64,000 nt of DNA from Lunularia cruciata (GCA_948567375.1 OX419755.1:68886944-68950943); one strand, 5' to 3'; numbered from the stretch's first letter, positions 34,099-46,183 are shown. The notes: generated from the letters alone by a model not told the origin. Numbers and translations: made by a program.

Positions 34099-35337
34099 GG
34101 GGTTAAGATAGGGAAACTTCCGGTTTTCTTTGGCAAGGATGGAGAAGATGTGGAGGCCTTTGTGAGAGACTTCAAGAGAGCTTGCATAGGAAACAATGAG
34201 AGGAGAAAGAATGAGTGGGCCTCATTATTACCAGATTTCTTTGAGGATGCAGCACTTACATGGTATGAGTTAGAATACCAAAAGAGAGAGAGGAGAGATA
34301 GGGAAGAGGAGTCTTGGGAGACTTTGACTTCAGCACTCATTGAGAACTTTCTTCCTGATGAGAGTTATGAGAGATTGATGAGTGAGGTTACATTTCTCAA
34401 GCAAGGAGATGGAGAGAAAGTGAGAGTCTATGTGGAAAGAGTGGAAAAGTTGGAGTCCAGATTTCGCATAGTGTTGAGGAAGGGTGGGGATGATGTGGAG
34501 ACTACAATGATTGGAATAGGGGCCATGCTCACCAAGAATTTTGTGGGAGGGTTGAGACCAAAAATTAGAAGCAAGGTGAGATATGAGAAACCTTCTTCCA
34601 AGGTTGAAGCTATCAAGATCGCAATTTGTACGGAGGAGAGTTTGGAAAGGGATGAGAGTGATTTGGTGGTAAAGGAGGTTGTGCATCCTCCTCAAGGCTA
34701 CAAGTATGGTAGAACTTCTGATACTTTGGTGGCAAGGGTTGCACCACAAGTAGTGGTTGCTCCAGTTCTTGCACCTCCACCAAAAGATCCACTTCAAACC
34801 ATCATAGAACAACTTGCGGATCTCAAGATCAATGTGGTGCAACTATGGGAGAAGAGAGAGGTGGATCAGAATGTAGGGAGATGGCCTAGGAGTTATGGAA
34901 ACTATCCATATAGAGGAGGCCAACCAACCAACAATTTCAATGATAGAAATTGTTTTGGTTGTGGAGGAAGAGGCCATATCCAAAGGAATTGCCCAAATTC
35001 CACTTACCATGGAGGAAGGGGTTATGAGGGAGCCAATAGAGGGAAAGAGGGAGGTAGTGAAACCCAAGTGGCTCCTAATACCAACAAAGGTAAGGGGATA
35101 GCATCCATAGATGTGGTTGAGAGCAAGTATGAGAAGAGAGAGTGCTCAAACTCCAAGGGTCTTAATTTGGAGCTTTTGGCACAAGAGAAGAAGAGAGCTC
35201 ATTTTGCAGAGGATGTTCACTCTTCTCAAGGATTTACTTCAAGCAAGGATACTCCTATGTCTACTAGGAGCACTCGCACCTCAACACCATCAACAACAAA
35301 GAATCCAAGGAAGAAGTTGGGGATGGAGGATTCTTGA
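34099..35337 (+). CDS. Gag of element E
   Basis: The open frame begins after TGA at 34096-34098. The capsid part starts KIGKLPVFFGKDGEDVEAF and includes WASLLPDFFEDAALTWYEL and FLPDESYERLMSEV. A proline stretch (LAPPPKDP) and a CX2CX4HX4C knuckle (CFGCGGRGHIQRNC, near 34950-34995) follow. Total is about 412 residues, intact. No ATG occurs in frame before the conserved capsid start, so initiation may be at a non-AUG codon (a GTG at 34150 is one candidate) or after splicing. Pol overlaps the 3' end in the -1 frame. Confidence 0.85.
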   Translation, partial: GVKIGKLPVFFGKDGEDVEAFVRDFKRACIGNNERRKNEWASLLPDFFEDAALTWYELEYQKRERRDREEESWETLTSALIENFLPDESYERLMSEVTFLKQGDGEKVRVYVERVEKLESRFRIVLRKGGDDVETTMIGIGAMLTKNFVGGLRPKIRSKVRYEKPSSKVEAIKIAICTEESLERDESDLVVKEVVHPPQGYKYGRTSDTLVARVAPQVVVAPVLAPPPKDPLQTIIEQLADLKINVVQLWEKREVDQNVGRWPRSYGNYPYRGGQPTNNFNDRNCFGCGGRGHIQRNCPNSTYHGGRGYEGANRGKEGGSETQVAPNTNKGKGIASIDVVESKYEKRECSNSKGLNLELLAQEKKRAHFAEDVHSSQGFTSSKDTPMSTRSTRTSTPSTTKNPRKKLGMEDS

Positions 35338-38300
35338 TTTCAAAGCAACAATGGAATTACAATGTGTTGGAGGATGTTGGTAGTCACAAGGCTAACATCA
35401 CAGTGGGCCAATTGATTGCTTTGAACCCTACCTTGAGAAAGGAGCTTAGAGGTGGTTTGAGTTCTACAAGGAGCAAGAAGAAGAAGAAGGCAAAAGTTCC
35501 AATATCAATGGGGGTGGTGGATGCCAAGCCAGCACCATGGGAGGCTTGTGAATATGCCTCCAAAATTGATGTGAGAGTGAATAGTCACAACATCAAGGAT
35601 GCATTGGTTGATGGAGGATTAGCAGTGAATGCCATGACAGAAAGGTTGATGAAGAAGTTGGGTATGATACCCTCAAGACCTTCAACATTTGTGGTGAGCA
35701 TGGCAAACAAGCAACAAGTTCGACCAATAGGAGTGATGGATAAGGTGGTAGTTTCAGTTATGGGAGTTCAAAATCTCATGACTTTCCAAGTCTTGAAGGA
35801 TTCAAGCTATGACTTACTTCTTGGGAGGCCATGGTTGAGAGCAGCACGCACAACTGATCGATGGCACAAAGGGTACTTGAGGATTGGGCCATCAAACCAT
35901 AGAGTCACAGTTCCTGTGACTAACACCACCAACACTTCACATTCAGATACACCATTTTCTGATTATTGGGAATCAGATTCTGAAGAAGGAGCTTTAGGTG
36001 TGGACACAAGCATGGAGGAAGAGACTTCCATGGAGGAGGATGAATCTGAATCTGATTCAGATGTGTATCCCTTGTGTGCTATGGATTTTGCACCTAAGCC
36101 TAAGGTTTTGAAGGACCCAGACAAATCACCATTGACACTTGAGGAGGTAGAGAGAAGGTTAGCTACCCTCAAGTATGGCCCAAATGTTACCAAGGAGGAG
36201 AAGGTGAGATTTGAGGAGATTTTCCGCAAGTTCATCCATGTGTTTGCTTTTAGTTACAAGGATTTGAAGGAAGTCACCTTGGAAGAGCACAAGATAGAGG
36301 TGGAGTCACATGCAAGACCAATCCGCCAAAAGCAACGTTGCATTAGCCCACCAATATCTTTGGTTGTGAAGGAGGAGATTGATAAGCTCAAGGAGGCTGG
36401 ATTTATCTTTGAGGTGGAGAATTCAGAATGGGTGTCTCCAATTGTCATTGTGAAGAAAAAGAATGGCAAGCTTCGGGTATGTGTGGATTACAAGAAGCTT
36501 AATGCTGTTACCAAGAAGGACTACTACCCTTGCCATTCATTGATGAGATCTTGGAGGAGGTTGCAGGTCATGAGAGGTACAGTTTTGGAGATGGTTATAG
36601 TGGATATAACCAAATCAAGATTGCACCAGAGCATCAACAACTCACCACGTTCACCACACCTTCGGGAAGTTACGCTTTCAAGGTCATGCCTTTTGGGCTT
36701 TGCAATGCTCCAGCCACATTCCAACGGTTCATGAACAAGGTATTTGAACCTTTCATTGGGAAATTTGTGAGAGACTTCATTGATGACTTTTGTGTCTATG
36801 GGAGCAAGGAGGAGCACTTTGAACACCTAATCAAAGTCTTGCAATGCTTGGATGAGGCAAATGCATCACTCAACCCAGAGAAGTGCATTTTTGGATGTGA
36901 AGAAGGTCTACTTTTGGGGCACATCATCTCCAAGGATGGAGTAGCAATTGATCCTGAGAAGGTGAGGAAAATCTCAGACCTTCCATTCCCTTTAAGCTTG
37001 ACAAAGTTATGCCAATTCTTGGGGATGGTTGGGTACTATAGGAGGTTCATCTTTTCATTTTCCAACAAGGCTTATACATTGACCATCTACATGAAGAAGG
37101 GTGTAGATTACATGGTGATTTTGGAAGACAAGGAGGCTCTCAAAGCTTTTGAGGAGCTCAAGCAATCCCTTGTTGTAACTCCAATTCTTGCTAAACCTGA
37201 TTGGAGTAAACCTTTCATCCTCTACACTGATGCTTCTAATGTAGCTATAGGATGCACTCTTAGTCAATTAGACCAAGATGGGCATGATCATCCAATAGCT
37301 TATGCTAGTAGGCAGATGGTTTCAGTAGAGAAGAACTACTCTGTCACAGAGAGAGAAGGGTTGGCAGTGATCTTTGGTCTCAAGAAGTTTAGACACTACT
37401 TGATTGGAGGGAAAGCCACAATTGTCACGGATCACAAGGCTTTGAAGTACATCTTCAACAAGCCTAATGTTGAAGGGAGACTAGCAAGGTGGATGATACT
37501 CTTGTCTGAGTATGACTACACAATTGAAGATAGGCCAAGAAAGAAACATGCAAATGCTGATTTGTTATCTAGAGCTTATGATCATGATGGAGATGAGCCA
37601 GTGGATGATTCCTTCCTGGATGAGGAGCTCATGACAATCTCAGTCACTCAAGAGATTCCAATGGAGTACAAGGAGATTGTGGATTTTGTGACAAGAGGTA
37701 ACTTTCCAAAAGGGATGCATGCTAGGGAGAGGAAGGCCCTTGCAGCAAGATCTAGACCTTACACAATGGTAGAGGATATTATTTTTCACCAAGGAGCAGA
37801 TGGTCTACTTCAAAGAGCAATGGGTAAGGAAGAGTCTATCCTACTCATAAAGGAGTTTCATGAAGGTTTAGTATGTGGAGGACACTTTGCAGGAAAGGTG
37901 ATTGCTTTCAAGATTCTAGATGCAGGTTACCATTGGAGAGAGATTTTCAAGGATTGTCTTGATTATTGCAAAACTTGTCATGTTTGTCAAGCTTTTGCTA
38001 GAAATTCTACATCCACTCCACCACTTAGATCAATTCCATTGCTAGGACCTTTTGAGAAGTGGGGAATTGATTTTGTAGGACCTCTCAATAGAATCCCAAG
38101 GAACAATCGGTACATTGTGGTAGTTACTGATTACCTTACCAAGTGGGTTGAGGCTAGACCATTGAGGGACAAGAATGAAGATGAAGTGGGTAGATTTCTT
38201 TATGAACACATTATCACTAGGTTTGGATGCCCTTTGGAGTTGGTTTCTGATAGAGGATGAGAGTTTACAGGAAGCATTACTACAGTCATGCTACGACATT

Positions 38301-38922
38301 TCTCTATCACACATAGAGTAACTACATCCTATAAGGCTAATTCCAATGGCTTGGCAGAGAGAACCAATCAGACCTTGTGCATGATGTTGGCCAAAGATGC
38401 AGAAATGGAGGGGGCTAAACATCATTGGGACAAGAGGATTCATGCAGTTTTGTGGGAGTATAGGACAACCATGAAGACTTCCACCGGATATTCTCCATTT
38501 CAATTGGTGTATGGTATTGAGTCTATCTTACCTATTCACTTCGATCTTCCTACCTTCCAAAGCATTCATAGGAGATTGAAGAAAGCACAAGGAGGTGATG
38601 CAGAGAAGTCAAGGAAGGATCAACTCATGGAGTTGGAAGAGGCAAGAGCAGTTGCTATGGTTTGAGTGGAGCAAGCCCAAAGGAAACAAAAGGAGAGCTA
38701 TGACAAGAGGTAAGGCAAGAAGAAGGTGGAGCCTTTCAAAGAAGGTGATTGGGTAATGTTGTTTGATTCAAGAGAGTGCAAAAGAAGTTTTTGCCTAAGT
38801 ACTTTGGACCTTTCATAGTGGAGAAGGTGTGGAGCAATTACACCTATGATCTCAAGGATTTGGGAGGAAGACACTTTGATAGGATTAACCATGATAAGTT
38901 GAAGATGTACCATAGAAGGTAG
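35334..38922 (+). pseudogene. Pol of element E (protease, RT, RNase H, integrase), few lesions
   Basis: Pol overlaps gag by a few bases in the -1 frame. The protease has ALVDGGLAVNAM (near 35610-35645) and LLLGRPWLRA. RT spans about 36290-36920, with GKLRVCVDYKKLN, GYSGYNQI, PFGLCNAPATF and the catalytic FIDDF (36777-36791). RNase H has LYTDASNVAIG (near 37220). The integrase has the H..H and CKTCHVC zinc site (37850-37990), GIDFVGP, VSDRG and GLAERTNQ, so all three acidic residues are present. Lesions are a one-base deletion near 36530, stops at 38258-38260 and 38663-38665, another stop near 38711, and a frameshift near 38770. The C-terminus (GPFIVEKVW..HDKLKMYHRR) has no chromodomain. One of the best preserved pol genes here. 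Confidence 0.9.
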
Positions 38923-38960
38923 AGAGATCTTCACTTTGAGGACAAAGTGAAAACTTAGTC

Positions 38961-38970
38961 CGGGGGTAAA
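38961..38970 (+). promoter_or_regulatory. Polypurine tract of element E
   Basis: CGGGGGTAAA lies immediately before the 3' LTR start TGTAACACCC, the expected plus-strand primer position. Confidence 0.85.
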
Positions 38971-39662
38971 TGTAACACCCATTTGTGCATGTGTGTGGTA
39001 TTGTGATATTTAGCTTGGTATTGCAAGTACTTAAGAGATATTATTTATATAGAGATAAAGGATGGTTCTATATTAGTCATGGTTAGCTAAAGTTAGTCAT
39101 AGCTAAGATAGAGGGGACCTTACTTTAGAGGAAGTAGAAAAGATGAGCACCATTATTTTGGACTTTAGTGTGTTGACTTGGTATTATTCCTAGGTGTTTG
39201 GCTTTGAGGAAAGAGTTGAGAACTCTTGGGCCCGCAAGTCTTTTTGTTTTGGATTCTTCTTTAGTCCAAGGATAGCCCATGTGAAGGAATCCTTGACTTA
39301 GTGGTTGGGTCAAGATAAGACCACATGCTTAGGGGAATATACCCATGTGAATGGATATTCCTTTCTACTTTTTGACTTTACTTGACTTTTAGTCTAGTAA
39401 CTTGAGTTACTACGGTAATTAGTAACTTTGGTATGTAACTATTTCACAAGTATATAAACAAGGGGTGAGGAGGTACTCATCATCCTTTCATTTACAACTA
39501 TCTCTCTCTCATTGAGTTCTCTAGTGAGCAATGTCTTGAGTCTTGGAGTGTTAGCCTTGGAGGAGTATGATGGAGTTGGGATTCCTTGCCTTCTTAGTCC
39601 ATGGTGCGCTACCATAATAGCCATCAGAGGTTCATCCTGAGTGAGAGATAGGCCAGCTCACA
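38971..39662 (+). repeat. 3' LTR of element E
   Basis: Same length as the 5' LTR and nearly identical. The end is GCTCACA, after which D coding sequence resumes. Confidence 0.95.
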
Positions 39663-40150
39663 AACCAAGCTTACATAAGAGTGGTGTTGGGGAGATGAGC
39701 AAGGGAGAGCTTTTATAGAGCTCAAGGAGAGGTTGATTTTTGCACTTATTCTTAGGAGACCATAAGAGGATGACCATTCTAGGTTCATATTGATTGGAGT
39801 ACATAGGAGCTTGGAGCAATGCTCACCTAATAGAATGATGGGATAAGGATTTTGTGGTGGCCTATGCTAGTTGCTCCAACAATTCAATGGATGCAAAATA
39901 TAGTTCATATGAGAGAGAATGCTTGGCATCAATATGGGCAATAACACATTCCAAATGTTATCTATTTGGTAATCCCTTCTCTCTCATCAATGATCAAGAA
40001 CCATGGAAGTGGTTGATGAAGTTTGACAAGCTTTCAAGGAAGCTTGCATAATGGGCTCTTATTTTACAAGAGTAAGTTTTTATGGTTATTTATAGACTTT
40101 GGAGTAATGAACCGTGGTGTAGATGGGTTGAATACAAACCCATGGTCTAG
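39663..40150 (+). pseudogene. Element D RNase H fragment
   Basis: D resumes after E with GDEQGRAFIELKERL (near 39690-39740). It continues VVAYASCSNNSMDAKYSSYERECLA.IWA (39855-39935), YLFGNPFSLINDQEPWKWLM (39960-40020) and VDGLNTNP-like codons near 40115. These are standard gypsy RNase H blocks with stops. It is cut at 40151 by a B-type LTR. Confidence 0.8.
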
Positions 40151-40387
40151 CATAATACCATTAGCTAGACATATTATCTACAGGTGGAAATCAGCTTGGT
40201 AATATCTAGAAGAATTTTATATATGATGATCTAAGTATATTAGATAGAGATGTACCAACAGAGTACTTTCATTGATAGAACAAAGGCCAAAAACACCTTC
40301 AAAACTTTAGAGCCAATTTAGAAGGCCTAAACAAATGAATTAGGCCTTGAGAAAGGAAAGATCCTCCCTTTGGAAAAAGAGACATCA

Positions 40388-40876
40388 TGTAACATTTTGG
40401 AATTTAGGGACAAAGTTAGTCAAGGGTAATAAACTAGCAGATGGGCCAAATTAGCCTAAAATATTCTAGAAATATCTAGGAAACTACTTGGTACCCTCTC
40501 AAGTATTGGGCAATGTGCATGCCAAGTGGTGACTTCTAGAAAGAAGCTTCTTGGAAAGCTTCTAGGTTAGCTTAGGTTGCATCCCAAGTAGGAAGCTTCT
40601 AGAAGGAAAATTCTGGAAACTTCCAACTAGCTTAGCTTACACGCCATGTAGACAACTTTTAGAAGGAAACTTCTTGAGAAGCTTCATGGTTAAGTTGGCT
40701 TGCACTCCAAGAAAATGACTCAGGGAAGCTTCTTGAGAAGCTTCTCAAGAGCCTTGTTTGCTCCTTATAAATACCAAAACAGACTCATGCTAAGCATTTG
40801 GAGTTTTGTACACACTCAAGTGTCCCAATGTGATCTTCCATTCTCTTATTTCTCTCCTTGGTCTCAATCTTTGACA
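40388..40876 (+). repeat. 5' LTR of element F with perfect heat-shock-element clusters
   Basis: This is a 489-bp LTR. GAAGCTTCTAGAA (40592-40604, three units) is followed one base later by GAAAATTCTGGAAACTTC (40606-40623, four alternating units). More GAAGCTTC palindromes follow, then TATAAATA at 40766-40773. The spacing of sites and TATA box is promoter-like. Confidence 0.85.
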
Positions 40877-40898
40877 TTGGTATCACAAGTGAAATGGG

Positions 40899-41114
40899 GT
40901 GGATGGAATTTACGGACCACCAAATCCATTTGTGCCTAATTATTGGAAATTATGTGTCCAAGTACTACCCAAGCATCATCTCACACAGTTCATCACCCCA
41001 TGCTTTGGGCAAATTTTTTTGAATGTAATCATCTTATTTGAGGAACCCTTGGTACTTTCAGTTGTAACTTATGGAGAACAATATACATGTTGCATCTATA
41101 TGTTAATAAGTTAG
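40899..41114 (+). CDS. Leader ORF of element F (71 codons, ATG lost)
   Basis: The frame is open for 71 codons and matches the G and C leader ORFs (DGIYGPPNPF, CFG, 12 residues, PLVLSVVTY, IYMLIS). The start codon has become GTG, and a stop lies three codons upstream. It ends at TAG in the same frame as the gag ATG at 41148. It stays open without stops, unlike the rest of F. Confidence 0.5.
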   Translation: MDGIYGPPNPFVPNYWKLCVQVLPKHHLTQFITPCFGQIFLNVIILFEEPLVLSVVTYGEQYTCCIYMLIS

Positions 41115-41147
41115 ATAAATTAGGGGTAGTGTAATAGAGTAGTAGCC

Positions 41148-41955
41148 ATGGTGGCAATGCCCCAGGTTATCATTGCTATGCAACAACAAATTGAGCATCT
41201 TACTCAATTGTTGGATTAACAAGACCATCAACAACAAGAGCATGTAGAGAGGGCACCAGTTTGAGAAACAGAAGACTGAATCAATTTCCAAAACCCAAGG
41301 TATTTGAAGGCAAGAATCTTTTAGGTAGAGTGAAGAATTTTGTGTTTGATTATAAATGTTATTTCCAAGATTCCGAGTAGAGCAAATTGAATGGTAAATT
41401 ATTGTACCAATTTTGACTTGGATAGAATTCAAAAGTGCAATAATTGGTCGATTCCAAGCTATCATTACCATACAAGTTGCACGAGATAGGTTGGCAAAGT
41501 TGAAGTAAATTGGCTCTAAGAAGTTACATCACGTAATTCTAGAACACCATCATGCAAATTCTAAATATATTGGAAGATGAAGCTCTGGATCAATTTGTGA
41601 GGGGTTTGAAGTCACAAACCAAATTAAAGGTGACTATGTGAGAGCCAAACACTTGGAGGAAACCATGTAGTTGGTCAAATGCTTTGATTCCTTAGTTGCA
41701 ACAACTTGGTCTTGACCTCAACCTCCATAAAAATACCAATACAGTTCTCATGGGTGGAGGAGCCAACACCAATGAGATTGATGCCATTTAGTGGAGACCA
41801 CTTGGCAATGTAGATAAAGAAGAATTGCAAAAAAATAATGGTTGTTTTTATTGTCACCAAATTGGCATCATATTGCTAAATTTTCATTGAAGAAGATGTG
41901 ACCTTGACAAGTTACCCAGATGGAGTTTGTGAAGAAAAAAATCAGGGAAACAAGG
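41148..41955 (+). pseudogene. Element F gag, decayed
   Basis: ATG (MVAMPQVIIAMQQQIEHLTQLLD) opens the gene. FQNPRYLKARIF-type and NFVFDYKCYFQD-type stretches follow with stops, and a damaged zinc-knuckle (CFYCHQIG) lies near 41840-41860. It is homologous to the gag genes of C and G. Confidence 0.75.
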
Positions 41956-41989
41956 AATTCCAATAGAAGATTTTGAGCTGCCTATTGAG

Positions 41990-44900
41990 AACTTGATTAG
42001 TTCCACTAGATTGAAGGCTTGATCTATGCAAGTTTGCTTTACTTGCAAGGTATTCTATCTGATTGTGCTTGTAGGATTTTGGTTGGTTTTTGTTTGGAGA
42101 ATGGCATGTCCATGCAATTATCAAAGGAAATACATATTCCTATCAAGCCAATAATCGCAAGCAATGATAAAAGATGATAGGAAGAGTTTTGCATTCCATA
42201 TCTTTGTTTGTGTTATATTCAAGATTAGGAAGGGGTATTTGGAGTGTATGAGGTTTGTAGTGACACCTCTACACTATGATGATATTCTTGGTTTACCTTG
42301 GCTTGAACGTCATAAGGTTCAATTTGATTGGATCTAATGACAAATTCAATTACAACACCAAGGTAGATATTTCCGATTAAGTTATCTGGAAACTTTGAAT
42401 AAGACACCTAATAATAGTCAGTCCTAAGATGAGAGATCTTTTCTAGAAAGTAGCTATAGAGTAAGCTTTGAAGGAAGATAAGTCCTTAGATGGGAAGTTT
42501 GTCAATGAAGTAGCAATAGAGCAAGCTTTGGAGGCAGATAAGTCCATTTTTGCAATGTGGATCAATTGCACAAAGAGAACTTGAGGAGGGTTACGAGCCT
42601 CATCAAGCAATGGTTGATCAAATAGTTCAAGAGTTTGTAGATGTGTTTCCAGATGATCTGCCAAAACAATTACCTTTCGATCGTGGTCTACCTTTGAAAA
42701 TTGAGTTTTTGCCAAGGAGTACTCTAGTGAATAGACCAATCTATTGGCTCTCACCAAAGGAGATATATGAGTTGAAAATAACACTTATGGAGTTTTTGGA
42801 GAAACATTCCATAAGATATAGTACATCTTCTATTGAACACCGATACTATTTGTTCCAAAGAAGGATAGAGGAATTCATTTTTGTATTGATTACCATGGGC
42901 TCAATAAACAAACAATGAAGAAAACATATCTCTTGGCTTAAATTGATGACTTGCTTGATCAATTGAGTGGATCACGATACTTCTCCAAGTTGGATCTTTG
43001 CAACAACTATTGGTAAATCTCCATTGATAGATAGGATGTGCATAAGACTGCCTTTCACACAAGATATGGGCATTTTGAATGTATAGTTTTATCTTTTGGG
43101 CTTACTAATGCTCCAACAGTCTTCATGGATTAGATGCATTAGGTGTTGGATCGACTATTAGATTGGGATGTAGTGGTGTTCTTGGATGCTATTTAAATCT
43201 ATAGCAAGATGGAGGTAGAACATGCAAATCATATATGAGAAGTCCTAAGATAGCTACGTGAATGGAAGTTATATTCCAAGAAGTCAAAGTGTACCTTTTA
43301 GCAAAAGAAAGTTACCTTCTTGGGTCACAAGATCTCATCAAAAAGTATCAAGATTGAAGAAGAGAAAATCAAAGCCATTATTGACTGCCCTACTCTAAAG
43401 AATGCCACAAAAGTGCAAGCATTTAATGGATTGATAAGTTTTTATTGATAGTTCATCTACTATTATGCACACATAGTAAAACCATTGATTGACCTCTTAG
43501 GGAAAAAATCAAGCTTTCAATGGACCGCCAAGCATGAAAAAGCATTAAAATTTGAAATATATGGTGTCTTCAAGATCCATTCTTCAAGCATATGACTCTC
43601 AACTACCATGTGTGGTTGACTTTGATGCTTCTAACTTTACCTTAGAGCTATGTTGCAATATGAATTCTTGGATGGATTACATCCCATTGCCTTTTTGTCT
43701 CACCAATTAGACACCATAGAAATGAATTGCTTTGCATGAGATTGGGAAAAACTAGCAATGGTATATGCCACTAAGGTATGGAGGCATTATCTCTTGGGGA
43801 AACAAGTGGTCATGCAAACTGATCACAAACTCTTGTTGCAAACATTACATTTGGAACACATGAAGAGTTGACATCATTAATGGGAGGAGCAACTCCAATT
43901 GTTTGACATCAAACTTGAATACAAACCTGGTTGGTTCCATGTCATCCATGATGCTCTACCACAATGACCTGATTTGAAGTCTCTTCCTCTCATCACCGTG
44001 GCAATTATGACAGTGTCAGTCAACTCTAAGATCCAAATTGAGTTTAGGATAGCTCTACAACAAGATCCCTTCTTTTAGCTGGTACAAGGTTGTCTTGCAA
44101 CATGCAACAAGGAGTAAAACACCTTCTCCTTCAAGGAAGGTCTTTTATTCATGAGAATAGGATTTATCTTCCAACCAAGTGTGATCTCCGACTTATGCGC
44201 CTCTAAGAAGCCCATGAGTTACCAATTGTTGGTCACATGGGTGTGGACAAGACCTTGGGTGCACTCTACCCATTCTATCTGCTTGATGGGAACACGTGAG
44301 CTTGGATCTCATCACATCCTTACCCAAGTCAAAGAAAGGTCACAAAATGATAGTGTTGTTTGTGGATAAGCTTAGTAAGCAAATCCATTTGGCACCAACC
44401 TTTGATATTGTGCATGCTCCAACATTGGTGTAGATCTACTTCAACATTGTTTTTAAGCATCATGGGATGCCCTTGTGTACTCATCTTCAATCGTGATCCT
44501 TGATTCACTAGAAAATTTTGGCAATCACTCTTCCAGATACTCGGTACCAAGATTGCTTAGTCCATAGCCTATCATCTTGCAATGGACAGATTGAACATGC
44601 AAATTGCACCTTGGAGGATATGATTTGTGCCTTTGTCAATGTTCACCATACTAATTGAATGAATGTCTTGCAGTTGTGGAGTTTGCATACAATAATTCCA
44701 AATAGGCAAGTATCAAATTCTTTTTTTTATCCTCAATTTTGGCCAAGATCCACTTATTCCAGATTCTTTTCTTGCTCCTTCTCCATCTCATGTTCTTAAT
44801 ACTTCCACCTTCTTGACCATCAAATCCTGATCACTCCAACAGGCCAAGTCTCATCACCTTGTTGCTCAAAATTGTCAAAAACAATATGCATACCACTATT

Positions 44901-45395
44901 TGTGATCTCACCTTTCAAGTTGGTGATAAAATCATGCTCTTGTCTAGTAACCTACCCCTCCCATTGATACCTAAGTCTATAAACTTGCTCCTTCTATAAA
45001 CTTGCTCCTAATTGGATAGTACACTTTGATGTCACCCAAATGATTTTTCCTATTGCTTATCAACTTGCCTTACCTTGTCATATGTGCATCCACCTTGTCT
45101 TTCATATTTCCAAGTTGAAACCCTTTGTTCCTAATTCATCTTCTTTTTCCTCTTGTGTCCAACCTCCTCCTCTTCTTGTCTCTATCAATGATCATGAAGA
45201 GCATGAAATTGATCTTATCCTTGCATGTTGCCACATTCAACAAGGCCATTGACAACATATAGAGTACAATCCTAGAAAGGATATCTCCTTCATGATGCCA
45301 CTTGGGAGCCTCTTTCTCATCTACATAATGCACAAACAACCATCCAAGAGTTTGAAGCTTCAATGGCAATGAGGATATTACAAACAAGTGGTGGG
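41990..45395 (+). pseudogene. Element F pol, decayed
   Basis: The protease region near 42060-42330 has LVGF at the catalytic motif, and GLPWLERHKVQFDW. A spacer with about two 60-base repeats follows (42420-42545). RT near 42600-43330 has FPDDLPKQLPFDRGLPLKIE, YWLSPKEIYE and [12 protein letters not shown]-like blocks. RNase H lies near 43560-43990. The integrase near 44340-44720 keeps Glu in NGQIEHANCTLEDM, unlike C and G. The chromodomain region lies near 45210-45370. Many stops and frameshifts. Confidence 0.85.
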
Positions 45396-45401
45396 GGAAT
45401 A

Positions 45402-45879
45402 TGTAGCAATATGGAGTTTAGCAACAAAGTTACTCAAGGCTAACAAATTAGCAAATGGGCCAAATTAGCCTAGAATATTCTAGAAGTATCTATGAAGCTA
45501 CTTGGTACTCTCCCAAGTATTGGGTGACATGCATGCCACGTGGTGTCCTCTAGAAGGAAGCTTCTTGAGAAGATTTTTGGCTAGCTTAGCTTGCACCTCA
45601 AGTAAGAAGCTTCTAGAAGGAAGCTTCTTAGAGCTTCTAATTAGCTTAGCTTACATGCCAAGTAAAGTAACTTCTAGAAGGAACTTCTTGAGAAACTTCT
45701 TGAGAAACTTGGCTTGAAATCCAAGAAAGTGGCTCAAGGAAACTTCTTGAGAAGCTTCTCAAGAGCCTTCTATGCTCCTTAAATACCAAAGCCAAAGCTC
45801 ATGCTAGGCATTTAGAGTTTCTCACACACTCAAGTGTCCAAATGTGATATTCCATTCTCCTAGGACTCGGCCTTTTACA
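45402..45879 (+). repeat. 3' LTR of element F
   Basis: It begins TGTAGCAATATGG and ends CCTTTTACA. It carries the same GAAGCTTC-rich tandem region and a degraded promoter box (TTAAATACC near 45780). Confidence 0.9.
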
Positions 45880-46183
45880 TATTGCCTTCTACTCCTTTCT
45901 TAGTCTTGTCAAGAGCTTTCCAATGGTTACCTAACCCATACTATTCTAATCTTTGTACAAGAAGATTCTCCAAAGATTCTATTTGGTCAAACTTCTTTGA
46001 CCTACCAAATATGACAAGGATTGACATATCACCAATCCATGTATTTGATGCAAGGATGTAGCTCCCTTTGAGTGGTTCCTCTTTGCTATATAATAACCAC
46101 AAGGTGCTCTTGGGGTATTGCAATATTAGGGGAATGAAATCTTGTGTTTCTCTTGGGTTTTCTCCTCTCCTTAGAACATTACA

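Larger units (their letters stand above)
31848..39662 (+). mobile_element. Ty3/gypsy Tat/Athila-like element E, full length, youngest in window
   Basis: The element has two 692-bp LTRs (31848-32539, 38971-39662) that differ at about 9 positions by eye (1.3%). The order is PBS, leader ORF A, long leader, 157-codon zinc-motif ORF, leader ORF B, gag, pol (protease-RT-RNase H-integrase), purine tract, 3' LTR. The integrase start (FEKWGIDFVGP), the RT palm (GYSGYNQI, FIDDF) and the PBS similar to the Asp-tRNA site of Athila elements put it in the non-chromodomain Tat/Athila branch. There is no chromodomain and no envelope ORF. It interrupts D exactly between AKALT and KLT.EW. Flanks (TGACT left, AACCA or AAACC right) do not form a clean duplication. 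The right border is uncertain by one or two bases. Confidence 0.95.
40388..45879 (+). mobile_element. Ty3/gypsy chromovirus-type element F, complete but decayed
   Basis: Same family as G and C. LTRs are 40388-40876 and 45402-45879. The mutated PBS TGGTATCACAAG is at 40878. The order is leader ORF, gag, protease, RT, RNase H, integrase, chromodomain region, purine tract GGTGGGGGAATA (45390-45401), 3' LTR. It has the most stops and frameshifts of the three, so it is probably the oldest. No matching target duplication is found (CATCA left, TATTG right). Confidence 0.93.
40151..46183 (+). mobile_element. Degenerate family-B LTR in the opposite orientation, split by element F
   Basis: The parts 40151-40387 and 45880-46183 match the reverse complement of the B LTRs, including GGCCTAAAC.AATGAATTAGGCCT (near 40328-40355) and TTGTCAAGAGCTTTCCAA (near 45904-45922). 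The left part has only one of the two internal subrepeats present in the other B LTRs. It is a solo LTR that later received element F. No clean target duplication remains. Confidence 0.8.

Noticed and set aside
38923-38960. Possible envelope-like ORF after integrase in element E
   Set aside because: Only about 40 bases separate the end of pol from the purine tract.
39657-39667. Target duplication of element E
   Set aside because: Left flank TGACT and right flank AACCA/AAACC do not match cleanly. The insertion is supported by D reading continuity instead.
45873-45884. Target duplication of element F
   Set aside because: CATCA on the left and TATTG on the right do not match; the flanking B-type LTR is too decayed.
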